A DNA stretch of 64,000 nucleotides, taken from the IMG/VR virus record IMGVR_UViG_3300035183_000096, positions 1 through 64,000 of that record; one strand, given 5' to 3'. Positions 22,690 through 30,847 of the stretch are shown in pieces. Within the stretch, counting starts at the first letter, position 1. Each line of letters opens with the position of its first letter. The notes under the pieces were generated by a model that saw only the letters and a program-made list of their open reading frames with translations, did not search any database and was not told the origin of the DNA. Source of the stretch: a virus. A program made the translations under genes and the position numbers.

Positions 22690-23371
22690 TTACTCTGATT
22701 ACTTATCCGAAACATTACCGTTTAATAAACGCCATTTCGATGAGTTAATTATTGTTACTACTCCAGAAGACGTGGAAACTCAAAAGGTGTGTGCCAACCT
22801 AAAAGTTCCATTTGTAACAACAAACTCTTTTTATGACAACGGAGCAAGTTTTAATAAGGGTCGTGGTATAAACTTCGGTATTCAATGGCTACAAAATCCA
22901 GATTGGATTTTACATATGGATGCTGATATTGTCTTACCACCTATGACGAGAGCGGTATTGGACAAAGCTCAGTTGAATGAACAGCATATTTATGGTATAG
23001 ATAGGATGAATTGTCCTACGTTTGCGGAGTGGAGGAAATACTTACAAGAAACATATGCACAACACGAAAACTCCATCTATATACATCCTGGTCCTTGGGG
23101 AATAGGCACAAGGATGATGTATCTGGAGTATGGTGGTTATGTACCTTTAGGATTCTTCCAACTCTTTAATGCTAATTCCCATGTGGTAGCCACTACCGGT
23201 TATTATCCTGAAGAATATCATGCTGCCGATTACTCTGATATAAAGTTTAGTCTCAAATGGGCAAGAACTCATAGACATTTATTGCCTGAGATTGTTGGTA
23301 TTCATTTGATGACCGAGGATTCATATTGTGGGGTAAACTGGCGAGGCAGACGTTCTCAGAGATTTGCATAG
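22658..23371 (+). CDS. GT-A-type glycosyltransferase
   Basis: A 237-residue transferase. I start at ATG 22658 (MKIQTIITCVNYSDYL), where the conserved fold begins; the longer frame lacks a ribosome site. It has the donor-binding N terminus, the DxD motif (WILHMDADIVLPP, about residue 80) and a GxG segment PWGIGTRMMYLEYGGY. It resembles family-2-like transferases. The acceptor is unknown. Confidence 0.78.
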   Translation: MKIQTIITCVNYSDYLSETLPFNKRHFDELIIVTTPEDVETQKVCANLKVPFVTTNSFYDNGASFNKGRGINFGIQWLQNPDWILHMDADIVLPPMTRAVLDKAQLNEQHIYGIDRMNCPTFAEWRKYLQETYAQHENSIYIHPGPWGIGTRMMYLEYGGYVPLGFFQLFNANSHVVATTGYYPEEYHAADYSDIKFSLKWARTHRHLLPEIVGIHLMTEDSYCGVNWRGRRSQRFA

Positions 23372-23379
23372 GAGGACAT

Positions 23380-23898
23380 ATGAGCTTTGTTAGCGATATA
23401 CGACTTGGTAAAAGTGGGGAGGCGTATGTTATAGACTTATTTAATTCTGGTGGCGTGTCTATTCAGGCTAACGAGGATAAGAAGAAGTTTTCATATTATG
23501 ATGCTATCTTTTCTTTAGATGGAAGCATATATACCGCTGAAATTAAGTATGATATATACGCTTACAAGTCAGGTAATATAGCTATTGAGTTTTACAACCC
23601 AAAATCCAACAAACCAAGTGGTATATCAATTACCAAGTCAGATTTTTGGATTGAAGTGCTAACCAATCCTCTTAGAGCATATATTACTCGTACAGACCAC
23701 TTGAAACACCTTATAGAGCACCATCCGCCAAAACGTATTATACATAAAGCTGGTGATGGCAACGCAAGTTTATATCTATACGAAACATCGTTTCTAACTC
23801 AAAACATATTAGTGGAACTTAAGCAAGAGGATTTGAAGGATTTATTAAAGGTGATGGTAAATGGATACATTCCCTGTAAAGATTTGCTTAATAGTTAG
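23380..23898 (+). CDS. PD-(D/E)XK nuclease-like protein
   Basis: A 172-residue protein; the AGGAGG site supports ATG 23380. GKSGEAYVIDLF (about 10-21), YYDAIFSLDG and TAEIKYD (about 54-60) form the E...D...E-x-K core of the restriction-endonuclease-like fold. Phages use such enzymes for DNA repair, recombination or host DNA breakdown. The target is not evident. It overlaps the next gene by 38 bases. Confidence 0.65.
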   Translation: MSFVSDIRLGKSGEAYVIDLFNSGGVSIQANEDKKKFSYYDAIFSLDGSIYTAEIKYDIYAYKSGNIAIEFYNPKSNKPSGISITKSDFWIEVLTNPLRAYITRTDHLKHLIEHHPPKRIIHKAGDGNASLYLYETSFLTQNILVELKQEDLKDLLKVMVNGYIPCKDLLNS

Positions 23899-24283
23899 TG
23901 CCCAAAGCTATCAGAAGAGAACTATCCTCTTTTTGATGGAAAGATTGGAGAAGGGGTACCGACTGCCGAGTAAGCCATTAAGCAAAGGAAAAAGTCCTGT
24001 TGGTATTGCTGCCGAATTATTGAAAGACTGTGTTGGAATAGAATATAATGAAGATGACGATGAGGGTAATTGGATAATTTTGTCGCCACAAGATATAAAA
24101 TTTGACAGGGACGAAAACTGTGTCATAATTGTATATGCGTGCGTAATACCTGAGTCTAGTGAGCCTAATGAACATATTGATTGGTTGACTGTCGATAAGA
24201 TTATGCCTATTGAGAGTAGTATATCACAAATCGACAAAACTATTTTACGCACTTTTGGAATGGGTGGAGGTATCAATGCTTAA
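23861..24283 (+). CDS. Possible Nudix-like protein, degenerate box
   Basis: A 140-residue alpha/beta protein. GKSPVGIAAELLKDCVGIEY (about 43-62) sits where a Nudix box would be, and the flanking strands and DWLTVDKI (about 112-119) also fit that fold. The glutamates of the REUxEExGU core are largely replaced, so catalysis is doubtful. It may bind a nucleotide or have another role. Confidence 0.4.
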   Translation: MDTFPVKICLIVSAQSYQKRTILFLMERLEKGYRLPSKPLSKGKSPVGIAAELLKDCVGIEYNEDDDEGNWIILSPQDIKFDRDENCVIIVYACVIPESSEPNEHIDWLTVDKIMPIESSISQIDKTILRTFGMGGGINA

Positions 24284-24662
24284 AGCACTAAAGAGATGGT
24301 GGTCTAAAAAGAAGACGCCGAAAATAGTGATTACTATGCTTAATAAGGAAATCACTAAAATTGAGGTACAATGGCCTCATATAGATTATAAAGATAATCC
24401 AGACCTTAGAGCTTCTTTGATTATGACTATGGCTAGAACGATATTTACTATTGAACAGGGCATATTAACTCCATTTATTATAAACAGTATAGCTGTAGAG
24501 TCTAGTAAAATTGGTGATGAAGATTTTAGTGTTGGAGTACAGAACGCTCTAGCTAACTTACATCTAAATATAAACACCAAAAAGAATGTTTCGTCCGGCC
24601 CGATTGTTAAGCCAAATGAAGTATTCGACCTTCGTAGGATTGTGATGAAAGATGAGTATTAA
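24276..24662 (+). CDS. Hypothetical protein
   Basis: A 128-residue protein with a strongly basic N terminus (LKALKRWWSKKKTPK). ATG 24276 lies after GGTGGAGG and overlaps the previous gene by eight bases; the end overlaps the ThyX fusion by 11. No family recognised. Confidence 0.6.
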   Translation: MLKALKRWWSKKKTPKIVITMLNKEITKIEVQWPHIDYKDNPDLRASLIMTMARTIFTIEQGILTPFIINSIAVESSKIGDEDFSVGVQNALANLHLNINTKKNVSSGPIVKPNEVFDLRRIVMKDEY

Positions 24663-25860
24663 AAGAAGCCCTAAGAGAAGAAAAGCCTTACTTGATAAAC
24701 TATATGGAAATCAAAATGGTAAATGTTATTGGTGTCGAGTTGCTTTATGCACAGAAACTAGAGATAATGACAAGATAAAGGACAATACTGCAACATTTGA
24801 CCATAAAGTACCGAAAGCGTCCGGAGGTTCAGAAAAGGAAAGTAACATCGTATTGGCGTGTTACAAATGCAACAATCAGCGCGGTAATACATTAGCACCA
24901 CCACGCTTTAGAGAAAAAAACTATACTTCCCGAAGAATCAATGAAGCTGGCGAAGAGTTGTTAGACCTTTATTTTCCTGTTCTGGACTATGGATTTATCG
25001 CCTTGAAAGATTATATGGGCACAGATGCCTGTATAGAAGATGCTGCTAGAACTTCATATGGACATGGCACCAAGAAAAAATCAAGTACGTTTGGCCTTAT
25101 TCGCTACTTGATGCGTCATGAACATATGAGTCCATTTGAAATGGCCGAAGTTAAGTTTCATATAGGTATGCCTATCTTTGTCGCAAGACAGTGGGTAAGG
25201 CATAGAATGGCGAGCTTAAATGAATATAGTGGTAGATATAGCGTTATGCCACTTATGTTTTACACACCAGATAAACTAACTAGGCAGTCAAGTGGTAATA
25301 AGCAAGGAAGAAATGATAATGTTGCTGAACATCAAACCTATTTTCATTGGCAATTAGAGCGTAATCGTAAGCGCGGTGCAGGTCTTTATAATCTAATGAT
25401 TAACAATGATGTTAGTCGTGAATTGGCGAGGATAGACTTACCGTTATCTACTTACACATTTTGGTATTGGAAATGCGATATTCGTAATCTATTACACTTT
25501 ATAGGTTTGCGTTCAGATTCTCATGCACAAAAAGAGATTAGGGTGTATTCTGACATTATAGCGGCTATGATACAAAAGATGTTTCCATATACATTCTCAG
25601 CCTTTATTGATTATCATTTTGTGTCCACAACTTTTACAATTGAGGAAATGCGTCTAATGAGAAGTATAGTTTCAGGGAATCTAAATGATAAACAAATCGA
25701 CGCTTTACTATCTCACAGCGGCTTAGGAGAAGGAGAGAGAAGGGAGTTTAAGGAAAAACTGAATGTTAAAACTAGACCTACGTTCAACCTAGATTTTTCT
25801 CTTGCTAAAACCCCTGAGTATTTTGAGCATCTTATTCAAGAGTATGTTAGGGAGGCATAG
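24652..25860 (+). CDS. thyX: HNH nuclease-ThyX fusion (flavin-dependent thymidylate synthase)
   Basis: A 402-residue two-domain protein. Residues about 20-85 are an HNH module with zinc knuckles C25/C28 and C70/C73, DH at 50-51 and N65. Residues about 105-400 are a complete ThyX with RHR-x7-S at 183-193 (RHRMASLNEYS) and the surrounding RxxxRYS block. ThyX makes dTMP from dUMP using FAD and methylenetetrahydrofolate. Free-standing ThyX proteins are about 210-330 residues, so the HNH part is an addition. A frameshift does not explain it, since one frame runs through. Phage NrdJ, dUTPase and dNMP kinase feed the same pathway. Confidence 0.92.
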   Translation: MSIKRSPKRRKALLDKLYGNQNGKCYWCRVALCTETRDNDKIKDNTATFDHKVPKASGGSEKESNIVLACYKCNNQRGNTLAPPRFREKNYTSRRINEAGEELLDLYFPVLDYGFIALKDYMGTDACIEDAARTSYGHGTKKKSSTFGLIRYLMRHEHMSPFEMAEVKFHIGMPIFVARQWVRHRMASLNEYSGRYSVMPLMFYTPDKLTRQSSGNKQGRNDNVAEHQTYFHWQLERNRKRGAGLYNLMINNDVSRELARIDLPLSTYTFWYWKCDIRNLLHFIGLRSDSHAQKEIRVYSDIIAAMIQKMFPYTFSAFIDYHFVSTTFTIEEMRLMRSIVSGNLNDKQIDALLSHSGLGEGERREFKEKLNVKTRPTFNLDFSLAKTPEYFEHLIQEYVREA

Positions 25861-25862
25861 AT

Positions 25863-26516
25863 ATGGACCGTAAAATAGTATGGGAGAAATGGTATGACCC
25901 GCTACAGTCTGCTATAGATGATTATAAATCATTACTTGAAGATAGTTTTCAGGAGCATTTTCATATGGGGCATATGCCGGATGAAATGTTGCTTGATAGG
26001 CCATTTCCCATTAGGGGGCCTGTAGTAGTTACTAATATGGGCATGGTGCCAATTCATGAAGATAATACTCCTGCTAAGATATTCAACTTTTGGATTGGTC
26101 ATACTAATTTCGATATAGATGAACAAGTTAGTAAGAAAATATGTGAAACTCCTGGTGTAGAAGTATTTAATGTATGGACTAGGTATAGATTTAGGCTTGG
26201 AATTGGTAAGGTATTTCAAGATAGGGAAGTTATGGCTGATATAGACAGAATGCTTACCAATAGACGATTTGGTATTAACCAACAAAGGCTAATCAATATG
26301 GTTGCTGACTCATTGAAGAAGCGGCATCGCCAGTTCTACTTAACTAAGGATGATAAGGGCAACATCCAGTATTCACCAACAAAGACGGAGGCGGAACTAA
26401 TATATGAGTGGAATCCGAAGGAAAAAGTCACAAAAGAGGGAAGTAACCAACGAGGAATTACGGGCGGCAATGAGGAACAAAGACAACTTAGGAATAATAA
26501 AAAGCGTAACAAATAA
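25863..26516 (+). CDS. Hypothetical protein overlapping the sigma gene
   Basis: A 217-residue protein starting two bases after the ThyX stop. It has a compact alpha/beta body and a hydrophilic, Asn/Gln/Lys-rich C terminus from about residue 170. The last 113 bases overlap the sigma-factor gene in another frame. No family recognised. Confidence 0.65.
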   Translation: MDRKIVWEKWYDPLQSAIDDYKSLLEDSFQEHFHMGHMPDEMLLDRPFPIRGPVVVTNMGMVPIHEDNTPAKIFNFWIGHTNFDIDEQVSKKICETPGVEVFNVWTRYRFRLGIGKVFQDREVMADIDRMLTNRRFGINQQRLINMVADSLKKRHRQFYLTKDDKGNIQYSPTKTEAELIYEWNPKEKVTKEGSNQRGITGGNEEQRQLRNNKKRNK

Positions 26517-26931
26517 GTATATAAAATCTATAAGGAAGGATGAATTATATAGATGTGGTTTGCATGGATTATGGAGAGTTTTACAGTATCATAGAGATGG
26601 TATGGGTCAAAAATTCACTACTAGCTTATACAAATTTGTTGATTGGGAGTGTAAGAAGAGGCTTAAGGAAAGAAAAAGAGAGAAGCGACAAATACCTATT
26701 GATACATTAGCTATTGATATAGCTGACAAAACAAAAGATGAGTCAATAAGTCATCTTCTTGAATGTATGACCATGTTACCAAAACCTTATTATGATATAT
26801 TAGATATGTATTATTTTCAGGATATGACATTAGAGGAAATAGGGAATAGGTTAGGATTCACTAAAGAGGCTGCTCGTCAAAATATTAATAAAGCAGAAGA
26901 AAAACTTCATAGAATTTACACTAAGCATTAG
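26404..26931 (+). CDS. Phage sigma factor, ECF-like
   Basis: A 175-residue protein with a sigma region-2-like half (about 35-95, including LYRCGLHGLWRVLQYHRDGMG and KFTTSLYKFVDWECKKRLKER) and a clear region 4 helix-turn-helix (about 125-170, YYDILDMYYFQDMTLEEIGNRLGFTKEAARQNINKAEEKL). It would direct host RNA polymerase to a phage promoter class. GGAGG sits eight bases before ATG 26404, so the long overlap with the previous gene seems real. The promoters visible in this window look like host housekeeping ones. Confidence 0.8.
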   Translation: MSGIRRKKSQKREVTNEELRAAMRNKDNLGIIKSVTNKYIKSIRKDELYRCGLHGLWRVLQYHRDGMGQKFTTSLYKFVDWECKKRLKERKREKRQIPIDTLAIDIADKTKDESISHLLECMTMLPKPYYDILDMYYFQDMTLEEIGNRLGFTKEAARQNINKAEEKLHRIYTKH

Positions 26932-26949
26932 CTTGGTGTATTTCTTTTT
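26918..26949 (+). terminator. Terminator after the sigma gene
   Basis: ACACTAAGC (26918-26926) pairs with GCTTGGTGT (26931-26939) around ATTA, followed by TTTCTTTTT. The stem starts in the last codons of the sigma gene. Confidence 0.85.
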
Positions 26950-26988
26950 AAGGTTACATCTTTACCTACTTATTATGAGGTTTACGAA

Positions 26989-27546
26989 ATGGCAATAACA
27001 ACTAAGCCCGTTAGCAGTGCTTCTATTAAGAACGATGGTGGTACTGTGGTTATGGGCGGAAATAAAGCGGCAAATAGTAGAATAACCAATGCTCCACACT
27101 CACAAATAGTGGCTTTTCCTATCATAGGTCAAGCCATTGGTAGCAAGATTACTACTGCTAGCAACATATTAAAGAAGGCTCTATCATCTGGTAATTTAGC
27201 TACGATGACAGCCGGTAAATATGTTATGACATGGTTAAGTAATACATTAGCTGGCGTTCCAACTACACAGTTGAAAAGCCCATCTAATCGTAATATCAAC
27301 AATCTTCGCTCTATACATAAGATTGAGTCCATTTGGACAACCCGTTCTGTTCTAGCTGGTTGGAGCTATAAGGGTAAATATCTAACCGCTCCAACAGTAG
27401 CAGAAGACGTATTCAAGGCTCTTGATGGTAATACAAACAACATTGATAATGCAGCTAACCCAACTAGGGCACTTCCTGGTGAGCTTGTCTTCCGTGACGG
27501 CTCTGCTGAACCAAAGAAGCTTGATTATAATGAAAGAACTGACTAA
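26989..27546 (+). CDS. Predicted virion structural protein
   Basis: A 185-residue Ser/Thr/Ala/Asn-rich protein with no signal peptide or enzyme motif (MAITTKPVSSASIKNDGGTVVMGG...). The low-complexity composition and even charge resemble phage minor virion proteins. It is the first gene after a terminator, in a cassette with a membrane protein, secreted proteins and a protease. Confidence 0.55.
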   Translation: MAITTKPVSSASIKNDGGTVVMGGNKAANSRITNAPHSQIVAFPIIGQAIGSKITTASNILKKALSSGNLATMTAGKYVMTWLSNTLAGVPTTQLKSPSNRNINNLRSIHKIESIWTTRSVLAGWSYKGKYLTAPTVAEDVFKALDGNTNNIDNAANPTRALPGELVFRDGSAEPKKLDYNERTD

Positions 27547-27564
27547 TTAAGGAGGATGGGTTAA

Positions 27565-27978
27565 GTGTCTGATAATATCAATGGTAGGCTAAATCATCAT
27601 GACGTACAGTTAGCTCATCTGACGGCCAAAATTGATACTCTTCACGAAACCATAAGTAGTACCTTCAGACACCTAACTCGTACCTTAGATAAGTTGGATG
27701 GAACTATGCAAAAAATGCAGGATTCCATTTATGGTGGTAGTGGAGAAGTAAGGCCGGTTATATTAAGGATGGCTATATTAGAGAAACAAAGTAGATTCCA
27801 CAATAAAACTATATCGCTTTTATTAAAGCAAAATGAGGGCCTGATACTAGAAGATAAAAAGCAGCGTTGGAAATTTTTTATGATGCTATATGGCTCAATA
27901 GTATCGGTTACAATGCTAGGTTTAGCATATCTGATGGACAAACAATGGCCGACTTGGTTGTGGAAACTGTTCGGCTAA
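27565..27978 (+). CDS. Coiled-coil protein with C-terminal membrane anchor
   Basis: A 137-residue protein from GTG 27565, with GGAGGATGGG upstream. Residues about 10-55 are a heptad-rich coiled coil, and residues about 105-125 form one transmembrane helix (MMLYGSIVSVTMLGLAYLM) with a Trp-rich end. The layout recalls XhlA-type proteins that help holins in lysis modules, but a membrane tether for other proteins is equally possible. Confidence 0.6.
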   Translation: MSDNINGRLNHHDVQLAHLTAKIDTLHETISSTFRHLTRTLDKLDGTMQKMQDSIYGGSGEVRPVILRMAILEKQSRFHNKTISLLLKQNEGLILEDKKQRWKFFMMLYGSIVSVTMLGLAYLMDKQWPTWLWKLFG

Positions 27979-27992
27979 GATAAAAATGACAG

Positions 27993-28026
27993 CCCTGTGT
28001 GTATTATATACATACAGGGTTTTTTA
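27993..28026 (+). terminator. Terminator in the protease cassette
   Basis: CCCTGTGTGTAT (27993-28004) pairs with ATACATACAGGG (28008-28019, one G-U) and is followed by TTTTTTT. It separates the membrane-protein gene from the secreted-protein gene. Confidence 0.85.
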
Positions 28027-28045
28027 GTGCCCAAGAGGTGTTCAA

Positions 28046-28882
28046 ATGAAGAACATGTTCATATTCATATTAGGATTCTTACTTATGGCATCACCAGGAT
28101 TCGCTCAGGATAGCAACAAGTTTGTTATACCAAAGCAAGACATCGTTGGTATAGAGGAACCGGTTCCTACTGGTGATATTGTAATTCTTAGGGTTTCTCC
28201 AATCCAAGATAAGGTGGAGTATCTAAAGAGCGTAGAGTATCGTTGGATTATAATTAGAGACGGTAAGATTGTTACAAGGTTTATCGCAATGAATGATAGT
28301 ATAGTATTTGGCGCTGGTAGTGACCCGAACGTTGATATAAAGGTATTTCTTATAAGAGCTTATAACTACGAGATTACCGAAGAACTCACTACAAAAGACG
28401 ACAAGAAAGTAAAAGTCGTTAAGGAGTCAGGTATGCGTTTAGCAGACCCAATCATAGCTCAGGTTAAGTTGAGAGGCCCAAATCCTCCTGTACCACCACC
28501 TAATCCAGTGGACCCTGACCCTATATTTCCAATAGGAAGGTTTGATTTAGCAAAAGTAAGTTATAATGCTGTAAAGCAGGTTACAGCCCTAGATAGTGCT
28601 AGAAGAGTACAAGCGGCTAGAGCATTAGCTAGGTCATATAGTTCTATTGCAAGCTCAATAAGGGCTGGGGCTATTACTAATCCTAAGAAGGCTTTAGAAG
28701 AAACCAAAGCTGCTAATGACATTGCTTTAAGGGATTTAGGTATCCGTGGTGAATTTGAGCCTTGGGACCAAGCCTTAAAATCTGTACTTGTTAATCTAAA
28801 CTCATCTGGAAAACTTAAGACAATGGATGACTTTGCTACTGCGTGGGATGAAATCGCCCAAGGTTTGAATGCCGCAAAGTAA
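28046..28882 (+). CDS. Secreted protein with Pro-rich linker
   Basis: A 278-residue protein with a classic signal peptide (MKNMFIFILGFLLMASPGFA, cleavage after about 20). Residues about 30-145 are beta-rich (an Ig-like look), then comes a Pro/Asp linker (NPPVPPPNPVDPDP, about 149-162) and a helical C-terminal domain (about 170-278). The overall layout is frequent in planctomycete secreted proteins. It adjoins the protease gene, which could process it. Confidence 0.65.
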   Translation: MKNMFIFILGFLLMASPGFAQDSNKFVIPKQDIVGIEEPVPTGDIVILRVSPIQDKVEYLKSVEYRWIIIRDGKIVTRFIAMNDSIVFGAGSDPNVDIKVFLIRAYNYEITEELTTKDDKKVKVVKESGMRLADPIIAQVKLRGPNPPVPPPNPVDPDPIFPIGRFDLAKVSYNAVKQVTALDSARRVQAARALARSYSSIASSIRAGAITNPKKALEETKAANDIALRDLGIRGEFEPWDQALKSVLVNLNSSGKLKTMDDFATAWDEIAQGLNAAK

Positions 28883-28895
28883 GGAGTTATAAAGC

Positions 28896-29855
28896 ATGAG
28901 CTTTCTACAAGATAGTGATTTTGATTTGATTGATTCAGATAATGTGCAACAGTTCTGCGGTTGGGCGGGCGAAGAGTTGGCTGCCGAAGAGTTTGATTTA
29001 ATAAAAGATAAGTTTGTAGAATTTAGAATCGTAGGGGCATCTCCGTTTAAGGCTGAAAGACGTATGATGTTGTATGATGTCGTCCGTAAGGTATTAGGTA
29101 AGGATACGCCAAACTATCCTCAGCAAATAGGAGATTGCGTGAGTTTTGGAGCAAAGAACGCCATTGAGTATCTACAATGTTGTGAAATACTAATTAATGG
29201 CGACAACGAAAGGTTTAGGCCTATCTATCCTCCATACTTATATGGTACTGGTAGAGTTTTTGTTGGCCGTGGACAATTAGATAGGAGTGGAGATGGAAGT
29301 CTAGGTAGCTGGATGGCAAAGGCTGTTATTGATTATGGAGCAATAGCTTCTGATGAAAATAATCTGCCTCAATACTCTGGTAGTGTAGCTAAGAAATGGG
29401 GCAATAGTCCTGGGCCACCTAAAGAATTTGTTGATATAGGCAAACAACATTTAGTTAAATCAGCCGCCCAAATTAGAAGTTGGGATGATTTAGTACAGGC
29501 TATTTGTAACGGCTATCCATGTACGGTTGCATCTAATCAAGGATTCACCATGCGTGCCGACAGTAATGGTTTTCATAATCCAGAAGGAAATTGGGGACAC
29601 CAGATGTGTATTATAGGAGTAGATGACGAATACTCTGACCCTTATGCTATCATTCTTAATAGCTGGGGTGATTCTCATGGAGTGTTAAAGGATTTCAAGA
29701 CGGGAGAAAATCTGCCCGTTGGTTGTATTCGCGCTCGTAAAAGAGTAATTGAGTCTATGATTAGAGCCGGTGAAACTTTCGCTTATAGTAACTTCGTTGG
29801 TTTCCCAGGTCAAAACGATATTATTGATGCAAGATTGTTCGATTTAATAAGTTAG
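28896..29855 (+). CDS. Papain-like (C1-family) cysteine protease
   Basis: A 319-residue protein with all four papain-fold active-site elements: oxyanion Gln (Q77) and nucleophile C81 in PQQIGDCVSF, H235 in WGHQMCII, and N255 in ILNSWGD. No signal peptide is visible and there is an N-terminal extension of about 70 residues, possibly a propeptide. Papain-like enzymes are rare in phages. Here it lies between two secreted proteins, suggesting a role in lysis, processing of virion or envelope proteins, or defence. The substrate is unknown. Confidence 0.82.
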   Translation: MSFLQDSDFDLIDSDNVQQFCGWAGEELAAEEFDLIKDKFVEFRIVGASPFKAERRMMLYDVVRKVLGKDTPNYPQQIGDCVSFGAKNAIEYLQCCEILINGDNERFRPIYPPYLYGTGRVFVGRGQLDRSGDGSLGSWMAKAVIDYGAIASDENNLPQYSGSVAKKWGNSPGPPKEFVDIGKQHLVKSAAQIRSWDDLVQAICNGYPCTVASNQGFTMRADSNGFHNPEGNWGHQMCIIGVDDEYSDPYAIILNSWGDSHGVLKDFKTGENLPVGCIRARKRVIESMIRAGETFAYSNFVGFPGQNDIIDARLFDLIS

Positions 29856-29863
29856 AGGTATAT

Positions 29864-30319
29864 ATGAAAACATTAGCAGTGATAGCTTGGCTTTTACTGT
29901 CCACACAATTTTCTTTTGCTCAAGATACTGAACTTAGAGATGAAGACTTCAGTATGATAAGTAAGGCTAAAGTGGTTGTGGTGGCATATGGTATGGATTA
30001 CGACAAAGCTATTGATTTAGCCAGGCGTACTGGTAAGATAATACTTGTCAGTAAAGGTGTTGATAAAGAAAAAGCCGCAAATGATGCTAGGCAAAACGGT
30101 TACATATATGTAAATGCCGATGGTGATAGTAGATTCTTTAATGGTATAAGTAAAATAAAGTTTGTAGATGGTAAAGCTATGTATATTCAACTACCATACA
30201 CGCAGGAGGTTAGGGAACATATAATGAGGATTAGTCGTCCAGTACAACAATCTCAGCCGGTTGTAATTAGACAACAACCTCCACGCATAATGATGGGCGG
30301 CGGCTCTTGTGTTGGCTGA
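29864..30319 (+). CDS. Secreted protein, thioredoxin-fold-like
   Basis: A 151-residue protein with a signal peptide (MKTLAVIAWLLLSTQFSFA). The body has a thioredoxin-like beginning (YDKAIDLARRTGKIILVSKGV) but no CxxC, and a C-terminal Gln/Pro/Arg tail ending in GGGSCVG. It is probably not a redox enzyme. It may act in the envelope with the neighbouring protease and secreted protein. Confidence 0.55.
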   Translation: MKTLAVIAWLLLSTQFSFAQDTELRDEDFSMISKAKVVVVAYGMDYDKAIDLARRTGKIILVSKGVDKEKAANDARQNGYIYVNADGDSRFFNGISKIKFVDGKAMYIQLPYTQEVREHIMRISRPVQQSQPVVIRQQPPRIMMGGGSCVG

Positions 30320-30357
30320 CGTTAATTTATATGCCGCAGTTGCGGCAAGGAAAACAT

Positions 30358-30690
30358 ATGACTTTAGCACAGAAAGTAATGAACAATATAAAAGTGGACC
30401 CAAAATCTCCAGCTTTAGCTATTGACCCAGCAAGTCTTCTTATTCTTATTGAAAGTGTAATGAAGATAGTGTTTAGCTTAGTTGATAGGTGTAAGCAGCC
30501 TATTGAAAAGGTGGCCAATAATCCTGATTTCTTCCAACTATGGAAGTTGAAAAATATTATTAGCCAGGTTACTAACGACCCTAGAACTGCCGAAGAAGTA
30601 AGAAAGGCGTTAATATCAACTGGTAAGGTGGCCACAAAAGATGAGCTGGAAGCTGAGAGACTTAGACTTAGCTTTGACATGATTAGTTAA
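30358..30690 (+). CDS. Hypothetical helical protein
   Basis: A 110-residue all-helical protein from ATG 30358 (AAGG upstream). A short hairpin GCCGC-AGTT-GCGGC (30333-30346) sits before the ribosome site and might control its access. A weakly hydrophobic helix (PASLLILIESVMKIVFSLVD) could touch membrane. Last gene before a terminator. Confidence 0.55.
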   Translation: MTLAQKVMNNIKVDPKSPALAIDPASLLILIESVMKIVFSLVDRCKQPIEKVANNPDFFQLWKLKNIISQVTNDPRTAEEVRKALISTGKVATKDELEAERLRLSFDMIS

Positions 30691-30695
30691 TTTAT

Positions 30696-30726
30696 GGCGG
30701 CGGTGTCAAAAAACGCCGCCGCTTTT
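30696..30726 (+). terminator. Terminator before the NrdJ promoter
   Basis: GGCGGCG (30696-30702) pairs with CGCCGCC (30714-30720), followed by GCTTTTC. It runs directly into the next promoter, so the end of one operon and the start of the next are packed together. Confidence 0.8.
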
Positions 30727-30729
30727 CTA

Positions 30730-30758
30730 TTGACATTCCTTCTTTTGAGTGATAAAAT
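30730..30758 (+). promoter_or_regulatory. Sigma-70-type promoter of the NrdJ gene
   Basis: TTGACA (30730-30735), a 17-base spacer and TAAAAT (30753-30758), preceded by TTTTCTA as at 16582. It faces the ribonucleotide reductase gene 90 bases downstream. Confidence 0.9.
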
Positions 30759-30847
30759 ACCTAATCGCGACAATTCTAAACTCTCTGGTATAGAATGGGA
30801 ACACCATCATGAAATGCCGCGGAAATTGGAGTGTGGAGGAATGAAGA

